Positions 35,858-44,472 of a stretch of DNA of 57,099 nucleotides are shown here, piece by piece (the first letter of the stretch is position 1; each line of letters begins with the position of its first letter). The stretch is from Bacteroidales bacterium (GTDB lineage Bacteria; Bacteroidota; Bacteroidia; Bacteroidales; ML635J-15). The DNA lies in the NCBI GenBank assembly GCA_023228725.1, contig JALOAQ010000001.1:1-57099 (forward strand). Direction: 5' to 3'. Under the pieces are notes generated by a model. That model had not been told where the DNA came from and did no database searches. It worked only from the letters and a program-made list of their open reading frames with translations. The translations under genes and the position numbers were made by a program.

Positions 35858-37324
35858 TTGAGTTTAAGTATAGAAAACATATTATTAATAGGTTCTATTC
35901 TGCTAATTATTTCAATAATTTTAGGAAAAACCTCTTTTAGATTTGGTGTGCCTACTTTGGTTTTTTTCTTAGCCGTAGGAATGTTAGCCGGAGCCGAAGG
36001 ACCAGGAAAAATTGTTTTTGATAATTCTATAGTAGCTCAATTTATAGGTGTTGTTGCACTTAATGTCATTCTTTTTTCCGGTGGATTGGACACAAGTTAT
36101 AAAGCTATACGTCCGGTTCTGGGACAAGGTGTGATTTTGGCAACTCTTGGAGTAGCCCTTACCGCAATTATTACAGGATATTTTATTCATTTTGCTTTTG
36201 GCTTTAGTCTATTTGAAGGAATGCTTATTGGCTCTATTGTGTCTTCAACTGATGCAGCTGCAGTTTTTTCGATTTTAAGGTCTCGAAATATAGCTTTAAA
36301 GGATAATTTGCGACCTTTACTTGAATTTGAAAGCGGAAGTAATGACCCAATGGCTTTTTTCCTGACTATTTCTTTTACTGCTTTAGTAACTGACCCAAGT
36401 GCAAGTGTTTTAAGAATTTTTCCAAAGTTTTTAATGATGTTTTCTCTTGGCGTTGGTTTTGGTTTTGGCTTCGGATATCTTGGAAAACTAGTAATTAATA
36501 AAATCAAATTAGGTTTTGAAGGTTTATATCCGGTCTTAGCTATAGCTTGGATGTTTTTAACATATTCTGTTACAGATTATTTTTGGGGAAATGGCTTTCT
36601 TGCTGTATATATTTGCGGAATATATTTAGGAAATGTTAGTATTATGCACAAAAAAGCTATTGTAAAATCATTTGACGGTTTTGCTTGGCTTATGCAAATA
36701 ATACTTTTTTTAACCTTAGGATTATTGGTAAATCCAAGCGGAATAATTCCAATTATTGGCGTTGGCTTGTTAATTTCATTATTTTTAATGCTTGTATCAA
36801 GACCAGTAAGCGTATTTATTAGTTTGATAATTTATAAAATGAAATTTAAAAATAAAGTTTTTGTTTCATTAGTAGGATTAAGAGGAGCTGTTCCTATTGT
36901 TTTTGCAATATATCCCATGCTTGCCGGAGTAGAACATTCGCAAACAATTTTTAATATAGTTTTCTTTATTTCTTTAAGTTCTGTTCTTATTCAAGGTTCA
37001 GGTATTGGTATTTTTGCGAAATGGCTAAAAGTTGCAATGCCTGCTAAAGTAAAGCGAAAATCTATTATAGAAAGATTGCTTGATGAAGAGGCAAAATCAG
37101 AAATTGCTGAAATTACAATAGGCGAAACTTCACCACATATCGGAAAAACAATAGTAGAATTAAACTTTCCTGAAACTGCCATTATTGCTATGATACAAAG
37201 AGGTGAAAAATATGTTATCCCAAAAGGAAATACAGAAATTAAAGAAGGTGATATTTTTGTTATTCTATCCGAAAATATTGAAAATATTGAAACTTTAGAA
37301 CATTGTTTGAATACTCTAATTTAA
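35858..37324 (+). CDS. CPA1-type potassium/proton antiporter with TrkA-C domain
   Basis: A membrane antiporter of about 488 residues. It has 12-13 hydrophobic segments with family motifs FGVPTLVFFLAVGMLAGAEGP, SGGLDTSYKA, GSIVSSTDAAAVFSILRSR, FESGSNDPMAFFL (the ion-binding ND pair) and GLRGAVPIVFAIYPM, then a cytoplasmic TrkA-C-like domain (ITIGETSPHIGKTIVELNFP to GDIFVILSE). It resembles NhaP2/CvrA K+/H+ antiporters. No ATG precedes TM1. I chose TTG 35858 because a -7 box lies between it and the TTG at 35819. Its last 9 nt overlap the convergent CotH gene. Confidence 0.85.
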   Translation: MSLSIENILLIGSILLIISIILGKTSFRFGVPTLVFFLAVGMLAGAEGPGKIVFDNSIVAQFIGVVALNVILFSGGLDTSYKAIRPVLGQGVILATLGVALTAIITGYFIHFAFGFSLFEGMLIGSIVSSTDAAAVFSILRSRNIALKDNLRPLLEFESGSNDPMAFFLTISFTALVTDPSASVLRIFPKFLMMFSLGVGFGFGFGYLGKLVINKIKLGFEGLYPVLAIAWMFLTYSVTDYFWGNGFLAVYICGIYLGNVSIMHKKAIVKSFDGFAWLMQIILFLTLGLLVNPSGIIPIIGVGLLISLFLMLVSRPVSVFISLIIYKMKFKNKVFVSLVGLRGAVPIVFAIYPMLAGVEHSQTIFNIVFFISLSSVLIQGSGIGIFAKWLKVAMPAKVKRKSIIERLLDEEAKSEIAEITIGETSPHIGKTIVELNFPETAIIAMIQRGEKYVIPKGNTEIKEGDIFVILSENIENIETLEHCLNTLI

Positions 37325-38848
37325 ACTTGAAAAATAAGTATCTAAATAATTAATCCTCGCTCTTAACCAATTTTTAAGATATTCATATTCTGCCTCAGTA
37401 TCAATGTTTAAACTCCAAATCAAATTTTCTTTGTCTATTATTCCTGATTTTATAATCGGATTTATAGATTTTTCAAATTCATCTAAAATTTCTTCTTCTG
37501 AAAAAACATTCTGAGCTAAATCAAACCATCTAGTTTTTACTTTAGCTTTAAAATTATTTGGATTTAATTCAAAAAGTCTGTCATACAAATTATTTGATAA
37601 TATTCCTGTTGGTTCTATATAGCTTCTGTCCCAAAACAAGCCCCAACTTGCATCTAAATCCCAAGGTAAAATTATAAACTTTTTAGTTTCGCGAGATTTC
37701 ATTAAAAAAATATTTTTCCCGGTATTGTCAAAGGCTGAACATAAATTTAAAAACAAATAATAATCAATAAAATTATCAATATCAATATAATAATCTATAG
37801 AATCTATAAAATTTTTATCCTTAGAATTTACAATAAAATTTCTCAATTTTTTTAATTCTTCCCAATTTATCAAAGACTTTGGGTTTGGATATTTTTGCTC
37901 CCAACCATCCCAATAATCTGTTTTAGGAACTTTTTCATTTGCATATTCAAATCGAGTTGCCCCATCGTGCCAGTCTTTTGCTTTGTATAAAACTTCTGAA
38001 TTTGTTTTAAGACCTAATATTTCATCACTAAAATTTTCATTTAAACAATATAATCCTTGATGTTTATTATTTATAAAAAGCTCAACAGGCATGGTATTAA
38101 TTGAAAAATGATTTTTAGAATCACTAATTTTTGACCAAATAGAAAAAGATACAGAATTTCTAAGTCTTAAATCATCAATATAAGCAGCGTCTAAAATCCA
38201 TTTATAATTTTCTCTTTCGCCAACAAGTTTTGTGTTTTTGTAGGTTTTTATATCTTTATTTGCTAGACTGTTAAAACCAAAACTTTTTTTAGGGTAAATT
38301 TGAGAACTTGCTCCTCTATATTCAATGCCAACATAACCAAGATAATCAGGTTTTGAAACTTCAGGATAAGAAATATGAATAAACGCAGGTATTTTCGGGT
38401 CATCAAAAATGTTTAAAGTTTTTGAAATTCTAACAATTGGAAGTGCTGTAAATCTTAATTTTATTTCAACAGAATCAGTGTTTGTAACAAAACAAAAGCT
38501 ATAATCTTTTTTATATTCAATGTTTTTAAATTCTAAATTTTTTGAATTTTCTAATAAATTCCCCTCATAATATACTTTAACTAAAGGACTAAAATTGATT
38601 ATTGGGCTAAAATTTTCCAAGTCTATTTCGCTTAAACTATAAGTCAAACTGCTAGTTTCTTCATCAAAAAAGCAAGGTTTGGAATTAAAATATATAAGCG
38701 ACTCTAATTTTAGATCTTCTTTTGTTTCAGGAATTAAAACAAGTTCTTCCTTATAACATGAAATTATATTCACAAAAATAAAGACTAAAAGCGGGAAATA
38801 TTTTAATTTATTTATTGGCAAATCAGTTATTTTAGATGATTTAAACAT
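37316..38848 (-). CDS. CotH-family lipoprotein
   Basis: 510 residues from the ATG at 38848. A lipoprotein signal ends FVFVNIISC-type (PLLVFIFVNIISCYKEE). The CotH kinase-like fold is marked by YRGASSQIYPKKSFGFN, WILDAAYIDDLRLRNSVSFSIW, LYCLNENFSDEI and FIILPWDLDASWGLFWDR. CotH proteins are atypical protein kinases in Bacillus spore coats. In Bacteroidota they are mostly surface lipoproteins of unknown role. The upstream TTG at 38890 was rejected. It is tail-to-tail with the antiporter gene, overlapping 9 nt. Confidence 0.85.
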   Translation of the reverse strand: MFKSSKITDLPINKLKYFPLLVFIFVNIISCYKEELVLIPETKEDLKLESLIYFNSKPCFFDEETSSLTYSLSEIDLENFSPIINFSPLVKVYYEGNLLENSKNLEFKNIEYKKDYSFCFVTNTDSVEIKLRFTALPIVRISKTLNIFDDPKIPAFIHISYPEVSKPDYLGYVGIEYRGASSQIYPKKSFGFNSLANKDIKTYKNTKLVGERENYKWILDAAYIDDLRLRNSVSFSIWSKISDSKNHFSINTMPVELFINNKHQGLYCLNENFSDEILGLKTNSEVLYKAKDWHDGATRFEYANEKVPKTDYWDGWEQKYPNPKSLINWEELKKLRNFIVNSKDKNFIDSIDYYIDIDNFIDYYLFLNLCSAFDNTGKNIFLMKSRETKKFIILPWDLDASWGLFWDRSYIEPTGILSNNLYDRLFELNPNNFKAKVKTRWFDLAQNVFSEEEILDEFEKSINPIIKSGIIDKENLIWSLNIDTEAEYEYLKNWLRARINYLDTYFSSLN

Positions 38849-38938
38849 TAAAAGTATTGTAAATACAATAAAAACTTCAAAGATAAGCAAAAAGACAAAA
38901 AATAATGTAAATATTTAAATTCTTTTAAATAAATAGAT

Positions 38939-38968
38939 TATCTTTGTCGCTCGGTTCGAGAAACCGAA
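38939..38968 (+). promoter_or_regulatory. -7 box and leader hairpin of the rpsP operon
   Basis: TATCTTTG (38939-38946) is followed at once by TCGGTT / AACCGA closing a CGAGA loop (about 38952-38968). The hairpin lies at the very 5' end of the predicted mRNA, about 30 nt before the S16 ATG, and could stabilise the transcript or take part in feedback. This is inference. Confidence 0.45.
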
Positions 38969-38997
38969 ATTATTAATAATTAAATTAATTAAAAATT

Positions 38998-39594
38998 ATG
39001 GCAGTAAAATTAAGACTGGCAAGGCACGGACGCAAAAGACAAGCTTATTATCACATTGTTGCAGCCGATAGCCGCGCACCACGAGATGGTAAGTATATTG
39101 AAAGAATTGGTTCTTACAATCCTGTAAGTAATCCAGCTAAAATTGAGTTAGACTTTGACAAAGCATTAACTTGGATAATGAACGGAGCTCAACCAAGCGA
39201 CACAGTAAGAAGGATTTTATCTTACAAAGGTGTTTTAATGAAAAAACACTTATTAGATGGCATTAAGAAAGGAGCTTTCGATGAAGCAGAAGCAGAAAGA
39301 AGATTTCAAGTTTGGCTAAAAGAAAAAGAAGCTAAAATTACTTCTAAAGTATCGGATTTAGAGTTGGCAAAACGTGAAGCTGATAAAGAAAGATTAGAAG
39401 CTGAACGTAAAATTAAAGAACAAAAGGCAGAAGCTATTGCTAAAAAATTCGCAGATGAAGCAGCTGAAGCTAAAGCTGCCGAAGATGCAAAAAAAGCTTC
39501 TGAAGAAGTAGAAGAAACTAAAGCCGAGGTAAACTCTGAAAAAGAAACTCCTGAAGCAAGCTCTGAAGAAACTGTTGAGCCAAGTAAGGAGTAA
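38998..39594 (+). CDS. rpsP: 30S ribosomal protein S16 with acidic C-terminal extension
   Basis: The first about 80 residues are S16 (MAVKLRLARHGRKRQAYYHIV, ADSRAPRDGKYIERIGSYNP, NGAQPSDTVRRILSYKGV). A charged extension of about 110 residues follows, first basic/helical (KLADEAEAE-like repeats of Lys, Ala, Glu) and ending in an acidic Glu/Ser tail. Long S16 proteins are usual in Bacteroidota. rimM, for 16S maturation, follows 2 nt later, making an rpsP-rimM operon. Confidence 0.97.
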   Translation: MAVKLRLARHGRKRQAYYHIVAADSRAPRDGKYIERIGSYNPVSNPAKIELDFDKALTWIMNGAQPSDTVRRILSYKGVLMKKHLLDGIKKGAFDEAEAERRFQVWLKEKEAKITSKVSDLELAKREADKERLEAERKIKEQKAEAIAKKFADEAAEAKAAEDAKKASEEVEETKAEVNSEKETPEASSEETVEPSKE

Positions 39595-39596
39595 TT

Positions 39597-40130
39597 ATGT
39601 TTTTTGGTGAAGAAGAATTAATAAAAATTGCTGAAATCACTAGAACTCACGGAGTTGAAGGTGATGTTTTATTAAGCCTTAATCCCGATTTTGATAAAAA
39701 TATTATTACTGAAGATTTGCCGGCATTCCTAATTATTGATGGAATGCCGGTTCCTTTTTTTATAGAAAAAATTAAAAAATTAGGCAATAAGATTATAGCA
39801 GGATTCAGACATATTGAAACTATGGAAATAGCGGAAAAATATGTGGGATTGGATATTATGACTTTAAAATCATTATTTGAAGATTTTGATGAGCAGGAAT
39901 ATTCAGAAGAATTAATTGGATATTCTGTATTTGATGAAAAATCAGGTTTTATTGGAAAAGTTTCATTATTTAACGACATTCCAGGTAATCCGGTGATAGA
40001 AACAGAATTCCAAGCTAAAACAATAATTATTCCTTATTCCGAAGATATTATTTTAAAAATTGACGATAAGAAAAAAGAAATCCAAATTTCTGCACCCCAA
40101 GGACTAATAGATTTGTATTTAGAGCCGTAA
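39597..40130 (+). CDS. rimM: ribosome maturation factor RimM
   Basis: Helps process the 16S rRNA 3' domain by binding S19. The RimM N-terminal barrel (IAEITRTHGVEGDVLLSLN, GFRHIETMEIAEKYVGLDI) and the PRC-barrel (ELIGYSVFDEKSGFIGKV, PGNPVIETEFQAKTIIIPYSEDII) are both present. 177 residues is normal. Its start is 2 nt after the rpsP stop. Confidence 0.95.
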   Translation: MFFGEEELIKIAEITRTHGVEGDVLLSLNPDFDKNIITEDLPAFLIIDGMPVPFFIEKIKKLGNKIIAGFRHIETMEIAEKYVGLDIMTLKSLFEDFDEQEYSEELIGYSVFDEKSGFIGKVSLFNDIPGNPVIETEFQAKTIIIPYSEDIILKIDDKKKEIQISAPQGLIDLYLEP

Positions 40131-40165
40131 TTTAATGAAATTTTTCCCAATTTCTTAAAATATAA

Positions 40166-40249
40166 TTTGGACATTAATTGGACAAAAAAACATTAAACGC
40201 CTGATAATTAGACAAATAATTTTAATTAATTTTGGACATTGACCGGACA
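40166..40249. repeat. paired GGACATT repeats
   Basis: The 203-bp gap after rimM contains TTTGGACATTAATTGGACA near 40168 and TTTTGGACATTGACCGGACA near 40230, each a GGACA pair spaced about 10 bp apart. No gene is seen in the gap. Related GGACANTTTTGG strings occur at 54014 and 54043. Function unknown. Confidence 0.4.
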
Positions 40250-40333
40250 TTTTGAAATAAAAATAATTCTAAGTAAAAATTACTATCTTGGTAAAAATAT
40301 TTTAATATACAGATTAGTCCCTAAATTCTAATT

Positions 40334-41404
40334 ATGCAAAAACAAACAAAAAATAGAATTTTTGGCTTAGATATTTTGAGGAGCTTGGCTATAATCATTG
40401 TTGTGCTTGGTCATAGTGAGTTTCCTTTTATTAAAGATTTTTTGAAGCTCCCTTTACCTGATGGTGTTGATTTATTTTTTGTTTTAAGCGGTTTTTTAGT
40501 TGGCTCAATAATAATTAAGGACATAGAAAAAAATAAAAAATACGAATTTAAACAAGTGTCAAATTTTTTAAAAAGGAGGTGGTATAGAACTTTACCAAAT
40601 TATTTTTTATTTCTTTTAATAAATATTATTCTCATAAATTTTGGCTTGATTAAAGGTGTTTTAAATAAATATTTAATTACGTTTTTTGTTTTCTTTCAGA
40701 ATTTTTTCAAACCTTTTGATTTTTTATTTTGGGAATCTTGGAGTTTGTCGGTTGAAGAATGGTTTTATCTTAGTTTTCCTATAATAATTTTCATTTTATT
40801 TACTCTTACAAAATTTAAAATTAAAAAGAAAAATATTGTCCTAACTTCTATTTTTATTATAATTATTTTTCCTTTTTTGTTCAGATTATATAAAGCATAT
40901 TCCTACCCACATTTAGATTTTGACTTATATTTTAGAAAATTAGTTTTAACAAGGCTTGATACTATTGGATTTGGAATTTTGGGAGCATATATAAATTTTT
41001 ACCATCAAAGTTTTTGGAATAAATTTAAAAATTATTTTTTTGTACTAGGCATAAGTTTACTCAGCTTTCTAATAGTACATAAATTTTCCGGTTTTTTTCT
41101 AAAAACATTTTATTATTCTTTAATTGGACTTTCAATATTATTTGTTTTACCAATATTACAAAATTTAAAAAACGAAACTATTCCTTTTAACCCTATACGG
41201 TTTATAAGCAAGATTTCATATTCTATGTATTTGCTACACTTACCTTTAATGTATATTTTTATCCAAAATTTTCCTGTATCAAATAAGCTTGAAAGTTTAA
41301 TTATTTATATTTGTTTTTGGTTAGTTTTAATACTTTTTTCGTTTTTGATATATAATTTTTATGAAAAACCTTTAATGGATTTGAGAGATAAGAACAAAAA
41401 ATAA
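40334..41404 (+). CDS. acyltransferase-3 family membrane protein (OafA/YrhL-like)
   Basis: 356 residues with about ten transmembrane segments. The active-site His lies early (VVLGHSEFPF). Further marks are GVDLFFVLSGFLVGSIII, FLKRRWYRTLPNYF, WESWSLSVEEWFYLSFP and a late SYSMYLLHLPLM. Such proteins O-acylate surface glycans, often lipopolysaccharide or capsule. The gene is isolated between rimM and the second R-M module and is AT-richer than rimM, so it may be acquired, which is inference. Confidence 0.88.
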   Translation: MQKQTKNRIFGLDILRSLAIIIVVLGHSEFPFIKDFLKLPLPDGVDLFFVLSGFLVGSIIIKDIEKNKKYEFKQVSNFLKRRWYRTLPNYFLFLLINIILINFGLIKGVLNKYLITFFVFFQNFFKPFDFLFWESWSLSVEEWFYLSFPIIIFILFTLTKFKIKKKNIVLTSIFIIIIFPFLFRLYKAYSYPHLDFDLYFRKLVLTRLDTIGFGILGAYINFYHQSFWNKFKNYFFVLGISLLSFLIVHKFSGFFLKTFYYSLIGLSILFVLPILQNLKNETIPFNPIRFISKISYSMYLLHLPLMYIFIQNFPVSNKLESLIIYICFWLVLILFSFLIYNFYEKPLMDLRDKNKK

Positions 41405-41425
41405 AAATTATTAATATTTCTGTTG

Positions 41426-41447
41426 TATAATAATCCAAAACTGTCCA
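41426..41447. repeat. 22-bp sequence repeated inverted at 54014-54035
   Basis: AATCCAAAACTGTCCA preceded by TATAAT. It matches the reverse complement of 54014-54035 at 21 of 22 positions. Both copies lie next to accessory genes: the second R-M module here and a DUF6088 remnant there. Confidence 0.6.
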
Positions 41448-41577
41448 CTATAATAATTTAAAATTAGTCAGTTAACTACCACAAAAACCAGCATTTATGT
41501 CAGCACCAGAAATATTCCGTGAATAAAATACACTTTTGATGATTTACAATTTAATTTAAAAAAAGCCAATGAAAATA

Positions 41578-41607
41578 TTTGTTTCATAAAAATTATTCGT
41601 ATTTTTG
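41578..41607 (+). promoter_or_regulatory. promoter of the second R-M pair
   Basis: TTTG (41578-41581), an 18-bp spacer and TATTTTTG (41600-41607) fit the Bacteroidota consensus, 27 nt before the endonuclease ATG. Confidence 0.6.
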
Positions 41608-41634
41608 ACATTTACCAATATAAAGTAAATATAA

Positions 41635-42363
41635 ATGAAACTTTGGGATAATGAAATAGAAAAACAATTCTTCATTGAAGCACTAAAAAACTTTGCTTCC
41701 CCAGAGCAATTGTTTTATAACTTAAGGGATGGTCATTTTGCTTATGTACCTAAAGGGAAAGAGGCAGAAGGTCAAACCTTACAAAGTAGAAATTCTCTCA
41801 TAGGTCAGTTTACTGAAAAATGGAGTAAAACTTTTTTGGAGCCAATTGCAAGAAGCCAGAATCTGTTTGCAGTTAATAGCGTTATTTGTGAAGAAATTGG
41901 TTTACCACCACGTTCAAGTGCCGATTTAGCTTTTTGCACAACTAACCATACTCAACAAAAACCCGAAAACATAAAACTCATTTTTGAGATTAAAATGAGT
42001 ATTGTCTCAAACTATAAGTTCATAGAGCCTGATAAAGTAGAATTAATTGGAAATTATAAGTCTCATAAAGGGAATCCGGGTTTGCTTCGTTCAGATTCTA
42101 TGCTAAAAGCAATTGGGAAATCTATTAATATTAGAGTTTCAGGTATAGAGTCAGCCAAAATTCCAATAATTATTTTGGGGAATACACCAATCCAAACAAG
42201 TTACGCACATAAAGTAGATTTTCTAAAATCAGCAGGGGTAATTCAAGGCTTTTGGTCTGTTAATCCAAACCCTACGAACTCCGAATATATTAAAAAACTA
42301 AATATCTTGGTTTTGAAACTTTCTATGATACAACGAGAATATCAGAACTATGCAAAGAATTAG
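41635..42363 (+). CDS. type II restriction endonuclease, probably frameshifted near its 3' end
   Basis: A 242-residue frame, identified as the endonuclease by the methyltransferase that follows and by a PD-(D/E)XK-like site: SSADLAF (Asp) then LIFEIKMSIV (E-x-K). From about residue 224 the frame seems wrong. Reading on from 42309 in the next frame gives 57 residues that look genuine (GFETFYDTTRISELCKEL, MNYFSSMVSKKKLGELIR) and stops at 42482, 13 nt before the methyltransferase ATG. A missing G in the CTTGG run at about 42307-42310 would explain this. The restored protein would have about 282 residues. Specificity is not recognised. It may be a dead gene or a sequencing error. Confidence 0.7.
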   Translation: MKLWDNEIEKQFFIEALKNFASPEQLFYNLRDGHFAYVPKGKEAEGQTLQSRNSLIGQFTEKWSKTFLEPIARSQNLFAVNSVICEEIGLPPRSSADLAFCTTNHTQQKPENIKLIFEIKMSIVSNYKFIEPDKVELIGNYKSHKGNPGLLRSDSMLKAIGKSINIRVSGIESAKIPIIILGNTPIQTSYAHKVDFLKSAGVIQGFWSVNPNPTNSEYIKKLNILVLKLSMIQREYQNYAKN

Positions 42364-42482
42364 TTTCGGAAGATATGAATTATTTTTCTTCAATGGTATC
42401 AAAGAAGAAACTTGGTGAGCTCATAAGAATATCAAATAATGCAAGGACCGACATTGAAAAGCAGAAAAATTTTTACAACTAA
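42309..42482 (+). pseudogene. displaced C-terminal frame of the second endonuclease
   Basis: An open frame of 57 codons overlapping the end of the annotated endonuclease and continuing to just before the methyltransferase. It has coherent protein-like composition and no start codon of its own in a sensible place. It is best read as the C-terminus lost by a one-base deletion. Confidence 0.6.
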
Positions 42483-42495
42483 TACGCAATTAAAT

Positions 42496-43416
42496 ATGAA
42501 CACAAAAATAGGAACAGAAACAAGCACATTTGGAACAAAAGGGCGTATTAATCACGACAGTTCAAAGTTTTACGACTCTAAATTATACAGTGAACTTGAT
42601 AGGAAAAAGATTGTTGATAAAACTACTAATACATTTCCTGAGGAAATTGAGAATAAGATTATCCTTGGTTCAGCAGAGAATATGAAAGAGATTCCAAATA
42701 ATTCTGTCCAGCTAATGATTACATCACCTCCTTACAACGTTTCAAAAGAATATGATGAAGATTTATCATTAAAACAATACCTTAAACTTTTAGAAAACTC
42801 TTTTAAAGAAACTTACAGAGTTCTTGTAAATGGTGGTAGAGCTTGCATTAATGTTGCTAACCTTGGCAGAAAACCTTATATACCCTTATCTGATTATATT
42901 TCAAAAATAATGAGCGATATTGGGTTTAATATGCGTGGAGAGATTATTTGGAATAAAGCAGCAAGCGCAAGTCCTTCAACAGCTTGGGGCAGTTGGATGA
43001 GTGCTTCAAATCCAACCTTGAGAGACATTCACGAGTATATTCTAATTTTTTCCAAAGGAGATTACAAACTTGAACTGAAAGGACGAAAAAACACTATTCT
43101 AAAAGAACAGTTTATAGAATGGACTAAATCTATTTGGACTATGAATGCAGAGAGTGCAAGAAGAATTGGGCATCCTGCTCCTTTTCCAGAAGAACTACCT
43201 TATAGACTAATACAGCTTTATTCTTATCAAGACGATGTAATACTTGACCCTTTTATGGGGAGTGGAACGACAGCAGTTTCCGCTCTAAAATCAGGCAGAA
43301 AGTATGTGGGTTATGATATATCACAAGATTATATCGACCTTGCTAATAAAAGAATTGAACCTTTAAAAAAACAAAAAAGGCTATTTGATTCTAACGGAGA
43401 ACTAATAGAACAATGA
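42496..43416 (+). CDS. site-specific DNA methyltransferase (beta class, N4-C or N6-A)
   Basis: 306 residues from the ATG at 42496. Catalytic motif IV TSPPYN comes first (LMITSPPYNVSKEYDED) and the AdoMet motif later (DPFMGSGTTAVSALKSGRKYVGYD), the beta-class order. The N-terminal GRINHDSSKFYDSKLY precedes the catalytic half. The frame could begin at 42439, but that would overlap the displaced endonuclease tail and adds an unrelated leader. It should protect the target of the preceding endonuclease. TSPPY is used by both N4-cytosine and N6-adenine enzymes, so the modified base is open. Confidence 0.88.
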   Translation: MNTKIGTETSTFGTKGRINHDSSKFYDSKLYSELDRKKIVDKTTNTFPEEIENKIILGSAENMKEIPNNSVQLMITSPPYNVSKEYDEDLSLKQYLKLLENSFKETYRVLVNGGRACINVANLGRKPYIPLSDYISKIMSDIGFNMRGEIIWNKAASASPSTAWGSWMSASNPTLRDIHEYILIFSKGDYKLELKGRKNTILKEQFIEWTKSIWTMNAESARRIGHPAPFPEELPYRLIQLYSYQDDVILDPFMGSGTTAVSALKSGRKYVGYDISQDYIDLANKRIEPLKKQKRLFDSNGELIEQ

Positions 43417-43904
43417 CAGGTTACAAAAAAATTACTCTCTGTGCTACTTCGTGGTGAGAATAGGCGAATTTCACGAATACGTTCTTGTAATTCCTTAAAA
43501 TAATTCATAGAGTTTCCTAATTTAAACCTATCGTCATTCAAAGTAAAACCTTTGATGATATATTCTCTTAAACGCTGTGTTGCCCATATGCGGAATTGTG
43601 TTCCTTGCAATGATTTCACGCGGTAGCCAACAGAAATAATGACATCGAGATTGTAATAATCAAGCTCTCGTTCAACATTTCTCATTCCTTCTTGTTGAAC
43701 TGTTCGGAATTTCCGAACAGTTGCCATAGGATCTAATTCTCCCTCTTCAAAAACATTTTTTATATGCACACTTACAGTTGCTTTCACCTTTTGAAATAAT
43801 TCACAAATTTGTGCTTGTGTCAACCAAACGGTTTCGTCTTCTAAACGCACATCTATTTTAATATTGCCCTCAGAATTTTGGTAAATGATGATATTATTAG
43901 TCAT
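43329..43904 (-). pseudogene. truncated RhuM-family protein
   Basis: Residues 1-147 follow RhuM closely (NIKIDVRLEDETVWLTQAQICELF, VHIKNVFEEGEL, YYNLDVIISVGYRVKS, GTQFRIWATQRLREYIIKGF) up to RIREIR, encoded to 43464. RhuM normally continues about 180 residues further. Here the frame runs into unrelated sequence (FSPRSSTESN) and then antisense through the end of the methyltransferase gene. The second half is missing. A -7 box TATCTTTG lies at 43944-43951. RhuM is widespread in genomic islands; its biochemistry is unclear. Confidence 0.78.
43417..43463. other. junction segment between second methyltransferase and broken rhuM
   Basis: 47 bp that belong neither to the methyltransferase nor to RhuM. 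They contain CTCTGTG and CTTCGTGGTGAGAA, which recall the common 'CTCTGTG...TCGTGGTGAA' intergenic repeat seen in many bacterial genomes (from memory), and start CAGGTTACAAAAAAATTA. Confidence 0.4.
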
Positions 43905-44073
43905 AGTTTTATTATCCTTTAATATTCATGAAAAGTGTAATAACAAAGATAAAAGAAAATTACATATTTTTGAAGTAAATCAGTCAAGAATATTTCTAAA
44001 TATTGTGTTTTTAAAGATATCTTAACTCTCGCTTGTAAAAGCTATAAAGCTAATTATATCCCCACAAACTCAA

Positions 44074-44472
44074 TCAGAACTCAAAATACTTTAAAAGCCA
44101 CTGCGGACAACGAACTGCTTTAAATTTTTCAGTATTTACAAAACCTAATGTTACAATAGCGGAATTTAAAAGATTATTATCCTTATCATACATTTTTTGA
44201 TAAAAAACAAGTTTTACTTTCGGGATTTCTGTAATACTAGTTTTAATTATAACTTCTTCATCAAATTTTGCAAATCTATGATATTCAAGGTTTACATTTA
44301 TTGCAGGACAAACTATTCCTTTTTCTTCGGCTTCTGAAAACGAAAAACCAAGTTTTCTCATAAACTCGCCTCTTGCAGCTTCGTAAACTCTCAAATAGTT
44401 TGCATAATACATTACTCCCATTGCATCAGTATCTGCATATAGAACTCTATACTTCATTTCGTGCTCAATCAT
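44074..44472 (-). CDS. hot-dog fold acyl-CoA thioesterase (YbgC-like)
   Basis: 132 residues. The 4HBT signature is YADTDAMGVMYYANYLRVYEAARGEFM with the catalytic Asp, followed by strands NVNLEYHRFAKFDEEVIIK and KVKLVFYQKM. Such enzymes hydrolyse acyl-CoAs; the substrate is unknown. The ATG overlaps the exonuclease stop by one base, so the start at 44472 is well supported. It is the last gene of a four-gene operon starting at 46202. Confidence 0.9.
   Translation of the reverse strand: MIEHEMKYRVLYADTDAMGVMYYANYLRVYEAARGEFMRKLGFSFSEAEEKGIVCPAINVNLEYHRFAKFDEEVIIKTSITEIPKVKLVFYQKMYDKDNNLLNSAIVTLGFVNTEKFKAVRCPQWLLKYFEF

Noticed and set aside
39647..39979. 110-codon minus-strand frame opposite rimM
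   Set aside because: Lies wholly inside intact rimM with no domain-like sequence.
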